From positions 1-40,036 of IMG/VR virus record IMGVR_UViG_3300037189_018556: 40,036 nucleotides of DNA, one strand, 5' to 3'. Position numbers and translations under genes: made by a program. The DNA comes from a virus. Positions 27,142-35,635 of the stretch are shown here, piece by piece (within the stretch, counting starts at the first letter, position 1; each line of letters opens with the position of its first letter). The notes below the pieces were generated by a model that was given only the letters and a program-made list of their open reading frames with translations, did no database searches and was not told the origin of the DNA.

Positions 27142-28422
27142 ATGGCATATACAATTAACTTAACAGATGGAACCTTGTTTGCCACCATTCCAGATGGCAC
27201 TATCAATACATCAAGTTCCATGACCTTGATTGGTAAAAACTATGCTGGCTATGGTGACTTTCTTGATACCAACTTTATACATCTGTTGGAAAACAGCAGC
27301 AATACTACCCAGCCGGCTAATCCACTGACCGGACAACTTTGGTGGGATTCGGGCAATTCTCTGCTCAAGGTCTATAACGGAATCACATTCAAGACCATTT
27401 CAGCCGCAACCAGCAGTGGCACAGCTCCAACCAGCAACAGCACCGGCGACCTATGGTACGACACTGTTAATCAACAGCTCAAAGTTTGGACTGGCACCGC
27501 GTGGTTGTTAGTCGGTCCACAATTCAGTGCCGGCGAGGGAACCACTGGCGCTATCGTAGCTACTATTGTAGACAATGTTTCAGTGAGCCATGTGGTCATT
27601 GAATTGTTTGTCAATGACAGCATCGTGGGCATCGTCAGCAAAGATGCAACATTTACTCCAGCTGTAGCCATACCTGGTTATACCACAGTGCGCCCAGGTA
27701 TTACATTGGCCACCAACATAGGAGGTCAAGTTCCATTGTTCCAGGGCATAGCTACTTCTGCACAAACCTTGGTCGGCTACAATGCCAACGCATTCATGCG
27801 CACCGACACCAATACCAGCACCACAGGAACGTTGGGTGTGCTCAACAATACCGGCCTGTCGGTTGGTGTAAACAGTGATTTCCGTGTAGGCGTGAGCGGA
27901 ACCAATGTCTCAGTATATAATCAAACCAGTGGCGGCAACATGTCCTTTTCTGTAAACGTTGGTGGCACACCCACAACTGCCATGACCATATATGGAGCCA
28001 ACGGAACAATAGCAGGCAATCAAATCAATGCCAATTATGCTGACGTAGCTGAAAGATTTGCAGCCGATGAAGTTTTGACTCCTGGAACTGTGGTTGAACT
28101 GGGAGGCCCAGCAGAAATAACCAAAGTATCTGCCGCACTCAGCGAAAATGTGTTTGGCGTGATAAGTACACGAGCAGCATACTTGATGAACAGCAATGCC
28201 GGCACAGACGCTACACATCCCCCAGTTGCAATGACTGGACGAGTGCCGGTCAAAGTTGTAGGACAGGTGCGCAAAGGTGACAGGCTGGTATCAGCTGGCA
28301 ATGGCTTGGCCAGATCTGCTGTAGCCGGAGAAGCCACAGCATTTAATGTGATTGGTCGCGCATTGACTGATAAATTAGACAACAGTGAAGGCACTGTTGA
28401 AGCCATTGTAACGATCAAGTAA
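27142..28422 (+). CDS. Tail fibre-like protein with C-terminal YADxAE domain
   Basis: This is a 426-aa protein. Residues 1-90 (SSMTLIGKNYAGYGDFLD, then FIHLLENSS and NPLTGQLWWD) match an N-terminal module of fibre-like proteins of aquatic myophages, and a second GDLWYDTVNQQLKVW unit follows at ~106. The middle is repetitive and rich in G, T, N and S. The C-terminal ~130 residues start at NYADVAERFAADE (~299), followed by PGTVVELGG, SENVFGVIST and GRVPVKVVGQVRKGD. This is the layout of the peptidase-G2/intramolecular-chaperone-like end domain of many phage fibres, which folds or trims trimers. I cannot tell whether it self-cleaves. GGAG at 27132 and the promoter-like motifs support the start. 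Likely a receptor-binding or short side fibre. Confidence 0.72.
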   Translation: MAYTINLTDGTLFATIPDGTINTSSSMTLIGKNYAGYGDFLDTNFIHLLENSSNTTQPANPLTGQLWWDSGNSLLKVYNGITFKTISAATSSGTAPTSNSTGDLWYDTVNQQLKVWTGTAWLLVGPQFSAGEGTTGAIVATIVDNVSVSHVVIELFVNDSIVGIVSKDATFTPAVAIPGYTTVRPGITLATNIGGQVPLFQGIATSAQTLVGYNANAFMRTDTNTSTTGTLGVLNNTGLSVGVNSDFRVGVSGTNVSVYNQTSGGNMSFSVNVGGTPTTAMTIYGANGTIAGNQINANYADVAERFAADEVLTPGTVVELGGPAEITKVSAALSENVFGVISTRAAYLMNSNAGTDATHPPVAMTGRVPVKVVGQVRKGDRLVSAGNGLARSAVAGEATAFNVIGRALTDKLDNSEGTVEAIVTIK

Positions 28423-28441
28423 TAGATAGGAACTAGAAAAA

Positions 28442-29443
28442 ATGACATATTCCGTAGGCGGATTAATACAAGCAACAGACTACAATACATTTGTGGCCAC
28501 TGGCGCAAACAACATCAACACGGTTTGGGGCACAGGTTCTGGCGATTATGGTTGGGGGCAAACCAACATCAGCCAGGTCTCAGTTGGTGGCACAGTAACA
28601 GCCACGCAATGGGACACTTTGGTAGCCAACTTGGCAACTGCTGGAAATCAGACCAATTCGACCTTGACCAGCCGCACACAACCCGTGGCTGGAAACACCA
28701 TTGCAATCTTGGCCAACGTGGCCACAGATATCAACACTATCACCAATAATCGTGGAAACGCAGCAGCCAGCGGAACAACCATTGGCACATTTTCGGGTTC
28801 TACAAGCAAGACCACGGCCACTGGAAGTGGCCAGAGCTCATGGACCATAACATTCACCCACACAGTCACATTCGCAGATGCAAACTCGGCCAGATATTTC
28901 TGGAACGCAGGTGGCTTGGTCAAAATCATGTATGGCAAAACCAGTACCGGCACTGACCATGACCCAGACTGGAACACTCTGGCCGGCTACTGCGGAAACA
29001 TATTCATTTCCGGCCGCGTCAACGGCACTAGCCAGACCATAGCCAGCCAGGTCTATACAGGAACTACACGGCTTAATGACACAGGTGGCACCCAAACCGC
29101 TCTAGCAACCACCACAGGATGGTATAACCTTACTCCAGGTGGAGCAGCCACTACCTTGTTCCAACTTAACAATCCCACTAGTCCATACACGCCAGAATAT
29201 ATCCAAACCACAGCAGCTGTCGATGCAGGCGCTACGGTTTTGACCTTGGTCACTACCTGGTACGATGATGGATCCAGCGGCGCTGGGGTCAGCTCCGACA
29301 TTTCTGGCGGAACAGACACTACCAGCCCGGCTACTGCCATCACTGGCACGGCTCCTACTACCTTGGTCAATGTGATACCACCCAGCACCACATATCTTAC
29401 CAACAGCTGGGGCACACCCACAATCGCAGCTTCAGTGGCCTAA
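28442..29443 (+). CDS. Virion appendage/fibre-associated protein
   Basis: This 333-aa protein is rich in T, G, A, N and S, with almost no Lys or Arg in the second half, as in beta-rich fibre proteins. The N-terminus (GLIQATDYNTFVATGANNIN, then GSGDYGWGQTNI) and the mid-region SARYFWNAGGLVKIMYGKTS match a recurring phage tail/fibre family in which a Y/FFNAGG strand is followed by a glycine-containing loop. The C-terminus ends in PPSTTYLTNSWGTPTIA. An AGG stretch precedes the ATG by ~11 nt. It is the last gene before a strong terminator, so it closes the structural transcription unit. Whether it is receptor-binding or a fibre cap is unknown. Confidence 0.6.
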   Translation: MTYSVGGLIQATDYNTFVATGANNINTVWGTGSGDYGWGQTNISQVSVGGTVTATQWDTLVANLATAGNQTNSTLTSRTQPVAGNTIAILANVATDINTITNNRGNAAASGTTIGTFSGSTSKTTATGSGQSSWTITFTHTVTFADANSARYFWNAGGLVKIMYGKTSTGTDHDPDWNTLAGYCGNIFISGRVNGTSQTIASQVYTGTTRLNDTGGTQTALATTTGWYNLTPGGAATTLFQLNNPTSPYTPEYIQTTAAVDAGATVLTLVTTWYDDGSSGAGVSSDISGGTDTTSPATAITGTAPTTLVNVIPPSTTYLTNSWGTPTIAASVA

Positions 29444-29463
29444 TAGGCAGTTTTGCTTTACCA

Positions 29464-29489
29464 AAAGCCCCGCAAGGGGCTTTGTTTTT
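29464..29489 (+). terminator. Rho-independent terminator closing the structural unit
   Basis: AAAGCCCC (29464-29471) and GGGGCTTT (29476-29483) form a perfect 8-bp stem with a GCAA (GNRA) tetraloop, followed by GTTTTT. It lies 20 nt after the stop of the last fibre-like gene. Confidence 0.93.
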
Positions 29490-29503
29490 CTCACTTTTCC
29501 TTG

Positions 29504-29509
29504 TATAAT
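29504..29509 (+). promoter_or_regulatory. Promoter -10 box TATAAT, 6 nt before a start codon
   Basis: A perfect TATAAT is preceded by TG one base upstream. A weak -35 candidate, TTGTTT (29482-29487), lies 16 nt upstream and overlaps the terminator. Transcription would begin about at the A of ATG 29516, giving a leaderless mRNA for the accessory operon. Confidence 0.6.
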
Positions 29510-29515
29510 TAACTT

Positions 29516-29824
29516 ATGGACACTGACCAATTGATCGCCCACAGCCGTGCCAGATTCGAGCACGAAGCTGCACGCAGGACCTTGCGTGAAAAATATCAAG
29601 CCAAACTTACGTTTGCCTACCGCGGTGGCATGTGGCGTGCCGGCCCAGAACTCAATGCCACAATCTTTACCTGTGGACGCATGGGAGAAGTGGTCTTGGA
29701 AGATCTCTACGGAAACCCGGTGCGTATTGACACCAATGAACTCATGCAGATGAGTCAAGCGCGGCACAATGAGCAAATGAACGCATGGCTACTGGAATAC
29801 GAACAGATCAACAAGAATAGATGA
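29516..29824 (+). CDS. Conserved phage protein of unknown function (102 aa)
   Basis: This is the first gene after the terminator/promoter. It is charged and largely helical: RARFEHEAARRTLREKYQAK, FAYRGGMWRAGPELNA, VVLEDLYGNPVRIDTNEL and QARHNEQMNAWLLEYEQI. I recall this layout (REKYxAK, GGMW, LxDxYxNPV, EQMNAWL) from small proteins located between fibre and accessory genes in aquatic phages. No function is known to me. The ATG is 6 nt after a TATAAT box, so the message may be leaderless. The next in-frame ATG (residue 39) would remove the conserved first helix. The stop overlaps the next start (ATGA). Confidence 0.7.
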   Translation: MDTDQLIAHSRARFEHEAARRTLREKYQAKLTFAYRGGMWRAGPELNATIFTCGRMGEVVLEDLYGNPVRIDTNELMQMSQARHNEQMNAWLLEYEQINKNR

Positions 29825-30576
29825 CCACAGGGGCTTTGATATTTGCTCGCAACAACGAGCACACAGATTATGTAGCCATGGCTCACTGGAGTGCCAAAAA
29901 CATTGAAAGACATCTGAGTATACCAACTCACATAGTCACAGATGATTCTCGCACAGATTCTGGAATAAGAAGTTTTGCCAATCTAGGCACAGTATCATGG
30001 CATAACACCAATCGCATGGATGCATATCAAGCGAGCCCTTGGGATTGCACCTTGTTACTTGATGCGGACTATGTGGTTGCCACAGATCAGCTCAAGGTAT
30101 TGTTGGATGTTGATCAAGATTTTTTAGCACATAGATGGTCCTATGATGTGACCCAGAACAACGATTTTTCTGGATTGAATTATTTTGGAGCCAATTGTAT
30201 GCCTCAATGGTGGGCCACCGTTGTAGTGTTTAGACGCAGTCGGCATGCAGAATTTATATTTCAAAGCATGGCCATGATACGAGACCATTGGTCGCACTAT
30301 CGAGATCTTTATAAGATTTCTGGATCTTTGTATCGAAATGACCATGCCATGAGCATAGCCCTTGGCATGGTCAACGGCCATGTCACGAATTCACCAGGAA
30401 TACCTTGGCAATTGGCAACAGTCATGCCGGACCATCAATTGAGTCAACTCGACACAGATAGATATCGCATAGATTATGTCAATACCCAAGGGCAGACTCG
30501 TTGGGTGGAACTAAGACAAGATTTTCACTGTATGAACAAAAAACATCTAGGAGACATAGTTGCCAGTAACACATGA
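29821..30576 (+). CDS. GT-A-like glycosyltransferase 1
   Basis: This 251-aa protein starts with a beta-alpha-beta unit (GALIFARNNEHTDYVAMAHW, then THIVTDD) and has a DxD motif, LLLDADYVV with Asp81 and Asp83. That is the usual metal/nucleotide-sugar site of GT-A enzymes. Later segments RNDHAMSIALGMVNGHV and GIPWQLATVMPDH fit the acceptor-side half of such folds. No membrane segment is seen, so it is probably cytoplasmic. It overlaps the previous gene (ATGA). The next gene, a relative with a similar layout, starts inside its 3' end. Donor and acceptor cannot be told. The neighbourhood suggests action on a phage protein or a host surface sugar. Confidence 0.6.
   Translation: MTTGALIFARNNEHTDYVAMAHWSAKNIERHLSIPTHIVTDDSRTDSGIRSFANLGTVSWHNTNRMDAYQASPWDCTLLLDADYVVATDQLKVLLDVDQDFLAHRWSYDVTQNNDFSGLNYFGANCMPQWWATVVVFRRSRHAEFIFQSMAMIRDHWSHYRDLYKISGSLYRNDHAMSIALGMVNGHVTNSPGIPWQLATVMPDHQLSQLDTDRYRIDYVNTQGQTRWVELRQDFHCMNKKHLGDIVASNT
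30549..30553 (+). promoter_or_regulatory. Shine-Dalgarno AGGAG deciding a TTG start
   Basis: AGGAG lies 6 nt before TTG 30560, inside the 3' end of the upstream glycosyltransferase gene. No in-frame ATG lies near, which makes TTG the likely start. Confidence 0.6.
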
Positions 30577-31285
30577 AAGAGGATATTTGATTCCGGCCAT
30601 TGGGCAGATATACCAAGAATGTGCGGAACAGTTGGCAGACAGCATAAGGCATTTTCATCCAGATGCTCACATCACTATTGTAACCAAAAATATGTTACCG
30701 CATGGAGATCAAGGCGGCTTTGCCAATGATTGGCAAATGTTTTGGATTAGTCCTTACAGACAAACCATAAAGCTCGAAGCTGACATGATTGTTGCCAGCG
30801 CCATAGATCATTGGTGGACCTTGTTCGAATTGCGAGATGTTGTGGTCAGCCAAGGAGCCAGAAACTTTTATGATGAACCAGTGACGTCAAGACATTATAG
30901 AAAAATCTTTGATCAAAACAAACTGCCTGATGTTTATAACGCCATAACCTATTGGAGACTAAGTAAAACAGCACAAGAATTTTTCCAACTAGTAAGGAAC
31001 ATATTTGAGCAGTGGAATGATTATAAAAAATTGCTGAAATTTCCAGATGATCAACCCACCACTGATGTTGTTTATGCCATGGTTGCACAGATCATGGGTC
31101 CAGATTCTGTGACTTTGCCAACCGGATTTGGACCAACGATTGTGCATATGAAGCAACATGTCAATCCTATAAAAACTCCAGATTGGACCAAGGAGTTGAT
31201 TTGGGAAACTGATCCACTAAGGATCAACACAGTGACACAGTGGGGCCTGGTGCACTATCACATCAAAGATTGGAGGATGCAATGA
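30560..31285 (+). CDS. GT-A-like glycosyltransferase 2 (TTG start)
   Basis: This 241-aa protein is related in plan to the preceding gene: an N-terminal unit (YLIPAIGQIYQECAEQLADS, then ITIVTKN) and IKLEADMIVASAIDHWW in place of LLLDADYVV. The DxD becomes E73-A-D75, an ExD variant that may weaken metal binding or change the donor. Other segments include PDVYNAITYWRLSKTAQEFF, DDQPTTDVVYAMVAQ and a C-terminal WGLVHYHIKDWRM that may be the end helix. TTG 30560 is chosen because of AGGAG 6 nt upstream. It overlaps the previous gene by 17 nt, and its stop overlaps the next ATG. A nucleotidyl-sugar transferase is the best guess; substrate unknown. Confidence 0.5.
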   Translation: MPVTHERGYLIPAIGQIYQECAEQLADSIRHFHPDAHITIVTKNMLPHGDQGGFANDWQMFWISPYRQTIKLEADMIVASAIDHWWTLFELRDVVVSQGARNFYDEPVTSRHYRKIFDQNKLPDVYNAITYWRLSKTAQEFFQLVRNIFEQWNDYKKLLKFPDDQPTTDVVYAMVAQIMGPDSVTLPTGFGPTIVHMKQHVNPIKTPDWTKELIWETDPLRINTVTQWGLVHYHIKDWRMQ

Positions 31286-31548
31286 GCAACGACATTGATA
31301 AAATCAAACACAGCAAACGTATAAGCAAAAAAAGATCAGCCACAATCAAGCAGGTCAAAATTGCACAAGCACATGGTATCACTGTAAGAGAATATCACAG
31401 ATATGCCAAACATCACAGCATGAACTGTGGCCGGCCACACTGTATGTTGTGTAGTAATCCACGACGCATCTGGAAAGAAAAAACCATACAAGAACAGCGT
31501 TTTGAAAAACAAATTATCGCCGATCAACGCAACAAAAATGACCAATGA
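31282..31548 (+). CDS. Small basic protein with C-x4-C-x2-C knuckle (88 aa)
   Basis: ATG 31282 is chosen over an upstream in-frame ATG at 31240 because GGAGG (31272-31276) lies 5 nt before it and it makes an ATGA overlap with the previous stop. The protein is very rich in K, R and H. Residues 10-40 are basic and helical (SKRISKKRSATIKQVKIAQA). Cys49, Cys54 and Cys57 with His44, His45 and His53 could form a small zinc site (MNCGRPHCMLCSNPRR). A charged helix with IQEQRFEKQ follows. I recall similar small proteins (CGxPxCxxCxNPR) in aquatic phages but no known function. RNA or DNA binding is plausible from composition only. Confidence 0.7.
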   Translation: MSNDIDKIKHSKRISKKRSATIKQVKIAQAHGITVREYHRYAKHHSMNCGRPHCMLCSNPRRIWKEKTIQEQRFEKQIIADQRNKNDQ

Positions 31549-31891
31549 AACCACAGAAAACTTTTTAAAAGTCATGGCCGAATTTGTCTGGCCAGAACCC
31601 AAACCCATCACATATCGACTCTACTACAACACCGACGGAAGTCCTTGTTGTTATACCATGGAGGATCTGCCAGGAGATTTCATAGAAGTTGATCAGCAGA
31701 CCTATATTAATCATCGTATGGATGTGCGAGTGGTAGAAGGAAAATTAATAAAACTCAAACAAACAAGAATTTCCAAAAAATTAACCCCTTCGGAATCGGG
31801 CACAGCCTGCGATCCTCGAGATGTTTGTGTGGTGGTAGCCGACGATCGGGATCATACAAAATGGAGTAAAAAAACATATGAAATCAGTTGA
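31538..31891 (+). CDS. Conserved phage protein of unknown function (117 aa)
   Basis: ATG 31538 is preferred over an in-frame ATG at 31427, because the longer version would overlap the upstream gene by more than 100 nt and its extra residues resemble an out-of-frame translation. The core reads ITYRLYYNTDGSPCCYTMED, LPGDFIEVDQQTYINHRMD and VRVVEGKLIKL. This is a compact beta module I recall from small proteins in T4-like aquatic phages. The C-terminus has SGTACDPRDVCVVV with two Cys eight residues apart. It overlaps the previous gene by 11 nt and the next by 14 nt, so it lies in the same operon. No function is known to me. Confidence 0.7.
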   Translation: MTNETTENFLKVMAEFVWPEPKPITYRLYYNTDGSPCCYTMEDLPGDFIEVDQQTYINHRMDVRVVEGKLIKLKQTRISKKLTPSESGTACDPRDVCVVVADDRDHTKWSKKTYEIS

Positions 31892-32807
31892 CATAGCAGA
31901 TCTTGATTGTATCTACTTGACCTATGACGAACCTCAACGCGAAGAGTTTTGGGTCAAAATACGCAACATGGTTCCATGGGCCAAACGTGTGGACGGAGTT
32001 AAAGGATCGGATGCCGCTCATAAAGCCGCAGCCCAGGCGTCTGACACCGAACGTTTTATTTTGATCGATGGTGATAATTTGCCAGATCCTGGTTTTTTCA
32101 ATCTCACACTGCAAACGCCAGACGAGGCATGGGAATCTGCTGTGTTCCGTTGGCGTGCCAGGAATCACATCAATGGACTCATGTATGGCAACGGAGGTCT
32201 GAGTTCATGGACCCGAGCCTTTGTCAACAACATGCGCACTCATGAAGCCACAGATGGAACTGTAGAGACAGAGGTAGAATTCTGTTTTGACCCTTTATAT
32301 TGGGCCATGCATGATTGTTATAGCACCACGTATCCCAATGGATCGGCTTTCCATGCATGGAGAGCTGGATTCCGAGAAGGTGTCAAGATGTGCTTGAGCC
32401 GAGGTGCCAGACTCACCGCGGCTGAATTTAAGGATCAGGTCCATCAACGCAATCTAGATCATTTAACTATCTGGCACAACATAGGGCGAGATGTAGAACA
32501 TGGAATTTGGAGCATGGCTGGCGCCAGGATGGGAACATATATGACCATGATCACTCCACAGTGGAATCATCGAGTGGTTCAAGATTTTGATCAGTTAGAA
32601 AAATTATGGTCAACTGTGTGTGATTCTAATCCAGAAATCTTGGCCGGAAGAGTAGCTGAGGATCTAGCCACACAATTAGACTTGCCCATGCTCACAGTGC
32701 TTGGCCCAGAAAGTAGGTTTTTCAAACAGCACTTCCGGTCAAATTGGCACAATCAAGGTCTAATGATCAGAGAAATAGACATCATTCGTGGCCAGGAGGG
32801 TTGGTAA
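31878..32807 (+). CDS. GT-A-like glycosyltransferase 3 (phage family with LIDGDN)
   Basis: This is a 309-aa protein: CIYLTYDEPQREEFWVKIRN, PWAKRVDGVKGSDAAHKAAA, FILIDGDNLPDPGFF (Asp64-Gly-Asp66 as DxD) and INGLMYGNGGLSSWTRAFV followed by a THE triplet. This sequence plan is a widespread glycosyltransferase-like family of cyanophages and other aquatic myophages, usually single-domain and cytoplasmic. The middle has FHAWRAGFREGVKMCLSRG and the C-terminal third is helical. The DxD suggests a metal-dependent nucleotide-sugar transferase. It overlaps the previous gene by 14 nt, and the next gene begins at its 3' end. Substrate unknown. Confidence 0.68.
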   Translation: MKSVDIADLDCIYLTYDEPQREEFWVKIRNMVPWAKRVDGVKGSDAAHKAAAQASDTERFILIDGDNLPDPGFFNLTLQTPDEAWESAVFRWRARNHINGLMYGNGGLSSWTRAFVNNMRTHEATDGTVETEVEFCFDPLYWAMHDCYSTTYPNGSAFHAWRAGFREGVKMCLSRGARLTAAEFKDQVHQRNLDHLTIWHNIGRDVEHGIWSMAGARMGTYMTMITPQWNHRVVQDFDQLEKLWSTVCDSNPEILAGRVAEDLATQLDLPMLTVLGPESRFFKQHFRSNWHNQGLMIREIDIIRGQEGW

Positions 32808-34614
32808 AATTTTGTTGACAAACGACAATATAGATGATTTTTTTTCGCTTCCCACGGATCGCACTTCGGCAGTGGTAGCAGGAACTAATCCTTATAATTT
32901 TATCAAATACAATACCAACAGTGAGACCTTATTGGTCACCATTGGTGATAGTTGGACTTGGGGTGATGACTTGCATGACGATCACACAGTGCGTTTAAAT
33001 TACGTTTATGGTGGAACCGTGTCCGGGGTAATGAAAGCAGATTTTTTAAATCTTGGCGAGCCCGGTGCTGGCAACTGGCACATAGCAAGAAAGATAAAAG
33101 AATTGGCCAAAATATCAAGTGATTTAGATTACAAACAAATCATTGTGATTTCAATTTTTACCGAAGTTGGCAGAGATTTTGACAGCGACGATGACCGTCA
33201 TATCGATTATAGATCCTGGCTTATTGACAATATCAACACTTACCGAGACTACTATAGCTTCTTGAAATTCATAAATGAACATATAGCCGATGCCATCCAT
33301 TCGCAATTGGCAAAATTTGATCAAAGGTATAGTTTTTATTTTGGAACAAATTTTGTTGATGCCATTGGCATGGACAAGTTAAAACCTTATTTTTTTGATA
33401 AATCCTGGTTAGAGGTGATCTGTGACCGCAGAGGTGTGCCCAAAGATACCAATATGTGTTATCTGGTATCCCCTTGGATCATTGAAAAATTGCAAATCGC
33501 ACAAGATTTAGCTCCTGAACTAGGAAAAAATGTTTGGTTGCATTGGGCCAATGAGTTAGCAGACACTGCCAACGACCGTGCTGAAATGTGTAAAAATGAT
33601 CAAGAAAATTTCTTAGAACTCATGCACCCAAGCATAAAATGTCATGGATTTTTTGCCGAGTATGTTTTAAGAAAAATCAACAACTTCTATGAAGTAAAAC
33701 TTGAGAATGATAGATTGCTGGAAGTGGATAAATTTGTTTCTTTTTGTCATCACAGTGAAAATCAAAACATTGTTTTGCAGATTAACAATGAAGCTCATTG
33801 TTTGACTTACTGCGGTGTGTATGACATACTGGATCAATTCACTCACAAATCAGTCATTATCAAAACCAGTAATAGATTAGAAACTCATGACAAATATCAA
33901 GTAGAATCAGTGTCATGGTTGGACTGGATGCAGAACTTATCTGGATTTGATCAGGCCCGCCGTCGAGACTGGAATCAAAATAAGATATTTGGATGTTTTT
34001 ACGGTCGGCCCAGCGCACCAAGGCTGGGCATCGCAACGCATCTTGCCAGGAACCATTCCGCTATTTCTTACATACAGCACAAATTTAATTTTGATAACTT
34101 CGATTCCAGAAATTTATTTGATATTCAACGATTGTTCAGCTGGGACCCTGAAAGTGTGCAGTATCTCAATCTTTTGCGAGATCCAAAATATCACAGTGAC
34201 ATTGATTACAAAAAGGGCTATTATGATTGGACAAATACACTGGTTGATCTCTACGATAATATTCTCATTGATTTGGTAGCTGAACCAGTCAGCCAGGGTT
34301 TGAGTTTTTATCCCACAGAAAAAATTTGGAGACCCATACTAGCCCGTAGGCCTTTTATAGTCATGGGCAGTCGAGACTATCTGGAATATTTACGTCAAAT
34401 GGGTTTTGAAACCTTCAATGATTTTTGGGACGAAGATTATGATGGGTATGATGGTGCGTATCGCTACTATAAAATTTTAGATCTGATCAATAAATTGGCC
34501 AGCCAACCATTAAGAAATTTTACAGAAATCTATAAATCAATGACCAAAAAATTACAGCATAACTACGACATGTTGATCAATCAATCATATGCAACCAATA
34601 TTAAAAAAATCTAA
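32788..34614 (+). CDS. Fusion of SGNH-type hydrolase and glycosyltransferase-like domain
   Basis: This 608-aa protein has two parts. Residues ~45-305 look like an SGNH/GDSL hydrolase: TIGDSWTWGDD (Ser55 as nucleophile), LNLGEPGAGNW (Gly/Asn block) and H280-PSIKC-H286 as the His-containing block. The usual Asp two residues before the His is not obvious. Residues ~310-608 match the whole 349-aa protein at 36468-37517, ending in YPTEKIWRPILARRPFIVMG and GFETFNDFWDEDYD, a GT10-like TEK layout. The frame opens with GTG 32788. AGGAGG (32794-32799) may instead serve TTG 32812, whose 12-nt spacing is long, so the start is uncertain by eight residues. It overlaps the epimerase gene by 26 nt. Removing an acyl group and adding a sugar on one glycan is a plausible combined job. 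Confidence 0.62.
   Translation: MARRVGKILLTNDNIDDFFSLPTDRTSAVVAGTNPYNFIKYNTNSETLLVTIGDSWTWGDDLHDDHTVRLNYVYGGTVSGVMKADFLNLGEPGAGNWHIARKIKELAKISSDLDYKQIIVISIFTEVGRDFDSDDDRHIDYRSWLIDNINTYRDYYSFLKFINEHIADAIHSQLAKFDQRYSFYFGTNFVDAIGMDKLKPYFFDKSWLEVICDRRGVPKDTNMCYLVSPWIIEKLQIAQDLAPELGKNVWLHWANELADTANDRAEMCKNDQENFLELMHPSIKCHGFFAEYVLRKINNFYEVKLENDRLLEVDKFVSFCHHSENQNIVLQINNEAHCLTYCGVYDILDQFTHKSVIIKTSNRLETHDKYQVESVSWLDWMQNLSGFDQARRRDWNQNKIFGCFYGRPSAPRLGIATHLARNHSAISYIQHKFNFDNFDSRNLFDIQRLFSWDPESVQYLNLLRDPKYHSDIDYKKGYYDWTNTLVDLYDNILIDLVAEPVSQGLSFYPTEKIWRPILARRPFIVMGSRDYLEYLRQMGFETFNDFWDEDYDGYDGAYRYYKILDLINKLASQPLRNFTEIYKSMTKKLQHNYDMLINQSYATNIKKI
32794..32799 (+). promoter_or_regulatory. AGGAGG Shine-Dalgarno inside the start region of the fusion gene
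   Basis: This perfect AGGAGG is 12 nt before TTG 32812 and lies just inside the frame opened by GTG 32788. It suggests that the true start is downstream of GTG 32788. Confidence 0.45.
34315..34365 (+). repeat. 51-nt exact direct repeat, copy 1 (in fusion gene)
   Basis: These bases are identical to 37194-37244. The in-frame part encodes TEKIWRPILARRPFIVM in both proteins. Flanking DNA on both sides differs by many substitutions. Confidence 0.97.
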
Positions 34615-35635
34615 AACAGTTCTTGTCACTGGCGGTGCCGGTTTTATAGCCCATCACATGATAGCACATATCATACGACACACTGATTGGTCGGTGATCA
34701 GTTTGGATCGACTGGATTTCAGCGGAAACCTCAACCGCTTGCAGGATATCATGATGGAATTCTCTCCACAGGATCGAGCCCGAGTGCGTGTGATATATCA
34801 TGACCTGCGAGCCGAAATCAATTCTATGTTGTCGGCCGACATCGGTCCGGTTGATTATATCCTGCATCTGGCAGCCAGTAGCCATGTTGATCGCAGCATA
34901 GCCCGTCCCATGGAATTTGTTATGGACAATGTTGTAGGAACAGTAAACTTATTACAGTTTGCCAGAACTCAACCTGCCCTGGAAAAATTTGTTTATTTTA
35001 GCACGGACGAAATATTCGGCCCAGCGCCCATTGGAGTGGCCTATTCCGAAAGGGATCGCTACAACTCAACAAATCCCTACTCGGCCAGCAAAGCAGCCGG
35101 TGAAGAAATGTGTGTGGCTTTTGAAAACACTTATAACTTGCCTATCGTGATAACGCACACCATGAATGTGTTCGGCGAACGTCAGCATCCAGAAAAATTT
35201 GTCCCGTTGTGCATTCGTAGAATACAGGCCGGTGAAGAAGTGCTGATACATTCCAACAAAGAACGCACGGTGGCCGGGTCAAGACATTATATCCATGCCG
35301 AGGATGTGGCTGCCGGTGTCATGTTTATTCTTGCTTTGGATCTATTAATGTTACCGCAAGATTTTGGCGGCGCCAAATGCCCTAAGTTTAATCTGGTGGG
35401 GCCCGAGGAAATTGATAATTTGACTTTGGCACAGACCATAGCACAAGTTATAGGCAAACCATTGAATTATCAATTGGTAGACTTTCACAGTAGTCGCCCT
35501 GGACATGACTTGCGTTATGCACTCAGTGGGGAATACATGCTCGATCTGGGTTGGCACCCACAATTTAGACTACAAGATAGAATAGCACAAGTAGTAAATT
35601 GGACTTTGGCTAACAACCGCTGGATAAAAATATGA
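34589..35635 (+). CDS. Nucleotide-sugar 4,6-dehydratase-like (extended SDR, RmlB type)
   Basis: This 348-aa protein has the usual length for this family. It has the Rossmann glycine motif VLVTGGAGFIAHHM (~11-24), an LHLAASSHVDRSI loop, STDEIFG with Thr139, Asp140 and Glu141 (the catalytic triplet of dTDP-glucose and related 4,6-dehydratases), Y164-SAS-K168 as the catalytic pair, and SRPGHDLRYAL near residue 300, typical of RmlB. All dehydratase residues are present, so it probably makes a 4-keto-6-deoxy sugar nucleotide. dTDP-glucose is the best guess; related UDP, CDP or GDP substrates cannot be excluded. It would feed the neighbouring glycosyltransferases. ATG 34589 lies inside the previous gene (26-nt overlap), and the stop overlaps the next start (ATGA). 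Confidence 0.87.
   Translation: MQPILKKSKTVLVTGGAGFIAHHMIAHIIRHTDWSVISLDRLDFSGNLNRLQDIMMEFSPQDRARVRVIYHDLRAEINSMLSADIGPVDYILHLAASSHVDRSIARPMEFVMDNVVGTVNLLQFARTQPALEKFVYFSTDEIFGPAPIGVAYSERDRYNSTNPYSASKAAGEEMCVAFENTYNLPIVITHTMNVFGERQHPEKFVPLCIRRIQAGEEVLIHSNKERTVAGSRHYIHAEDVAAGVMFILALDLLMLPQDFGGAKCPKFNLVGPEEIDNLTLAQTIAQVIGKPLNYQLVDFHSSRPGHDLRYALSGEYMLDLGWHPQFRLQDRIAQVVNWTLANNRWIKI

Noticed and set aside
31240-31281. Upstream start for the small basic Cys protein
   Set aside because: ATG 31282 has GGAGG 5 nt before it and makes an ATGA overlap. The extra residues are an out-of-frame reading of the glycosyltransferase gene.
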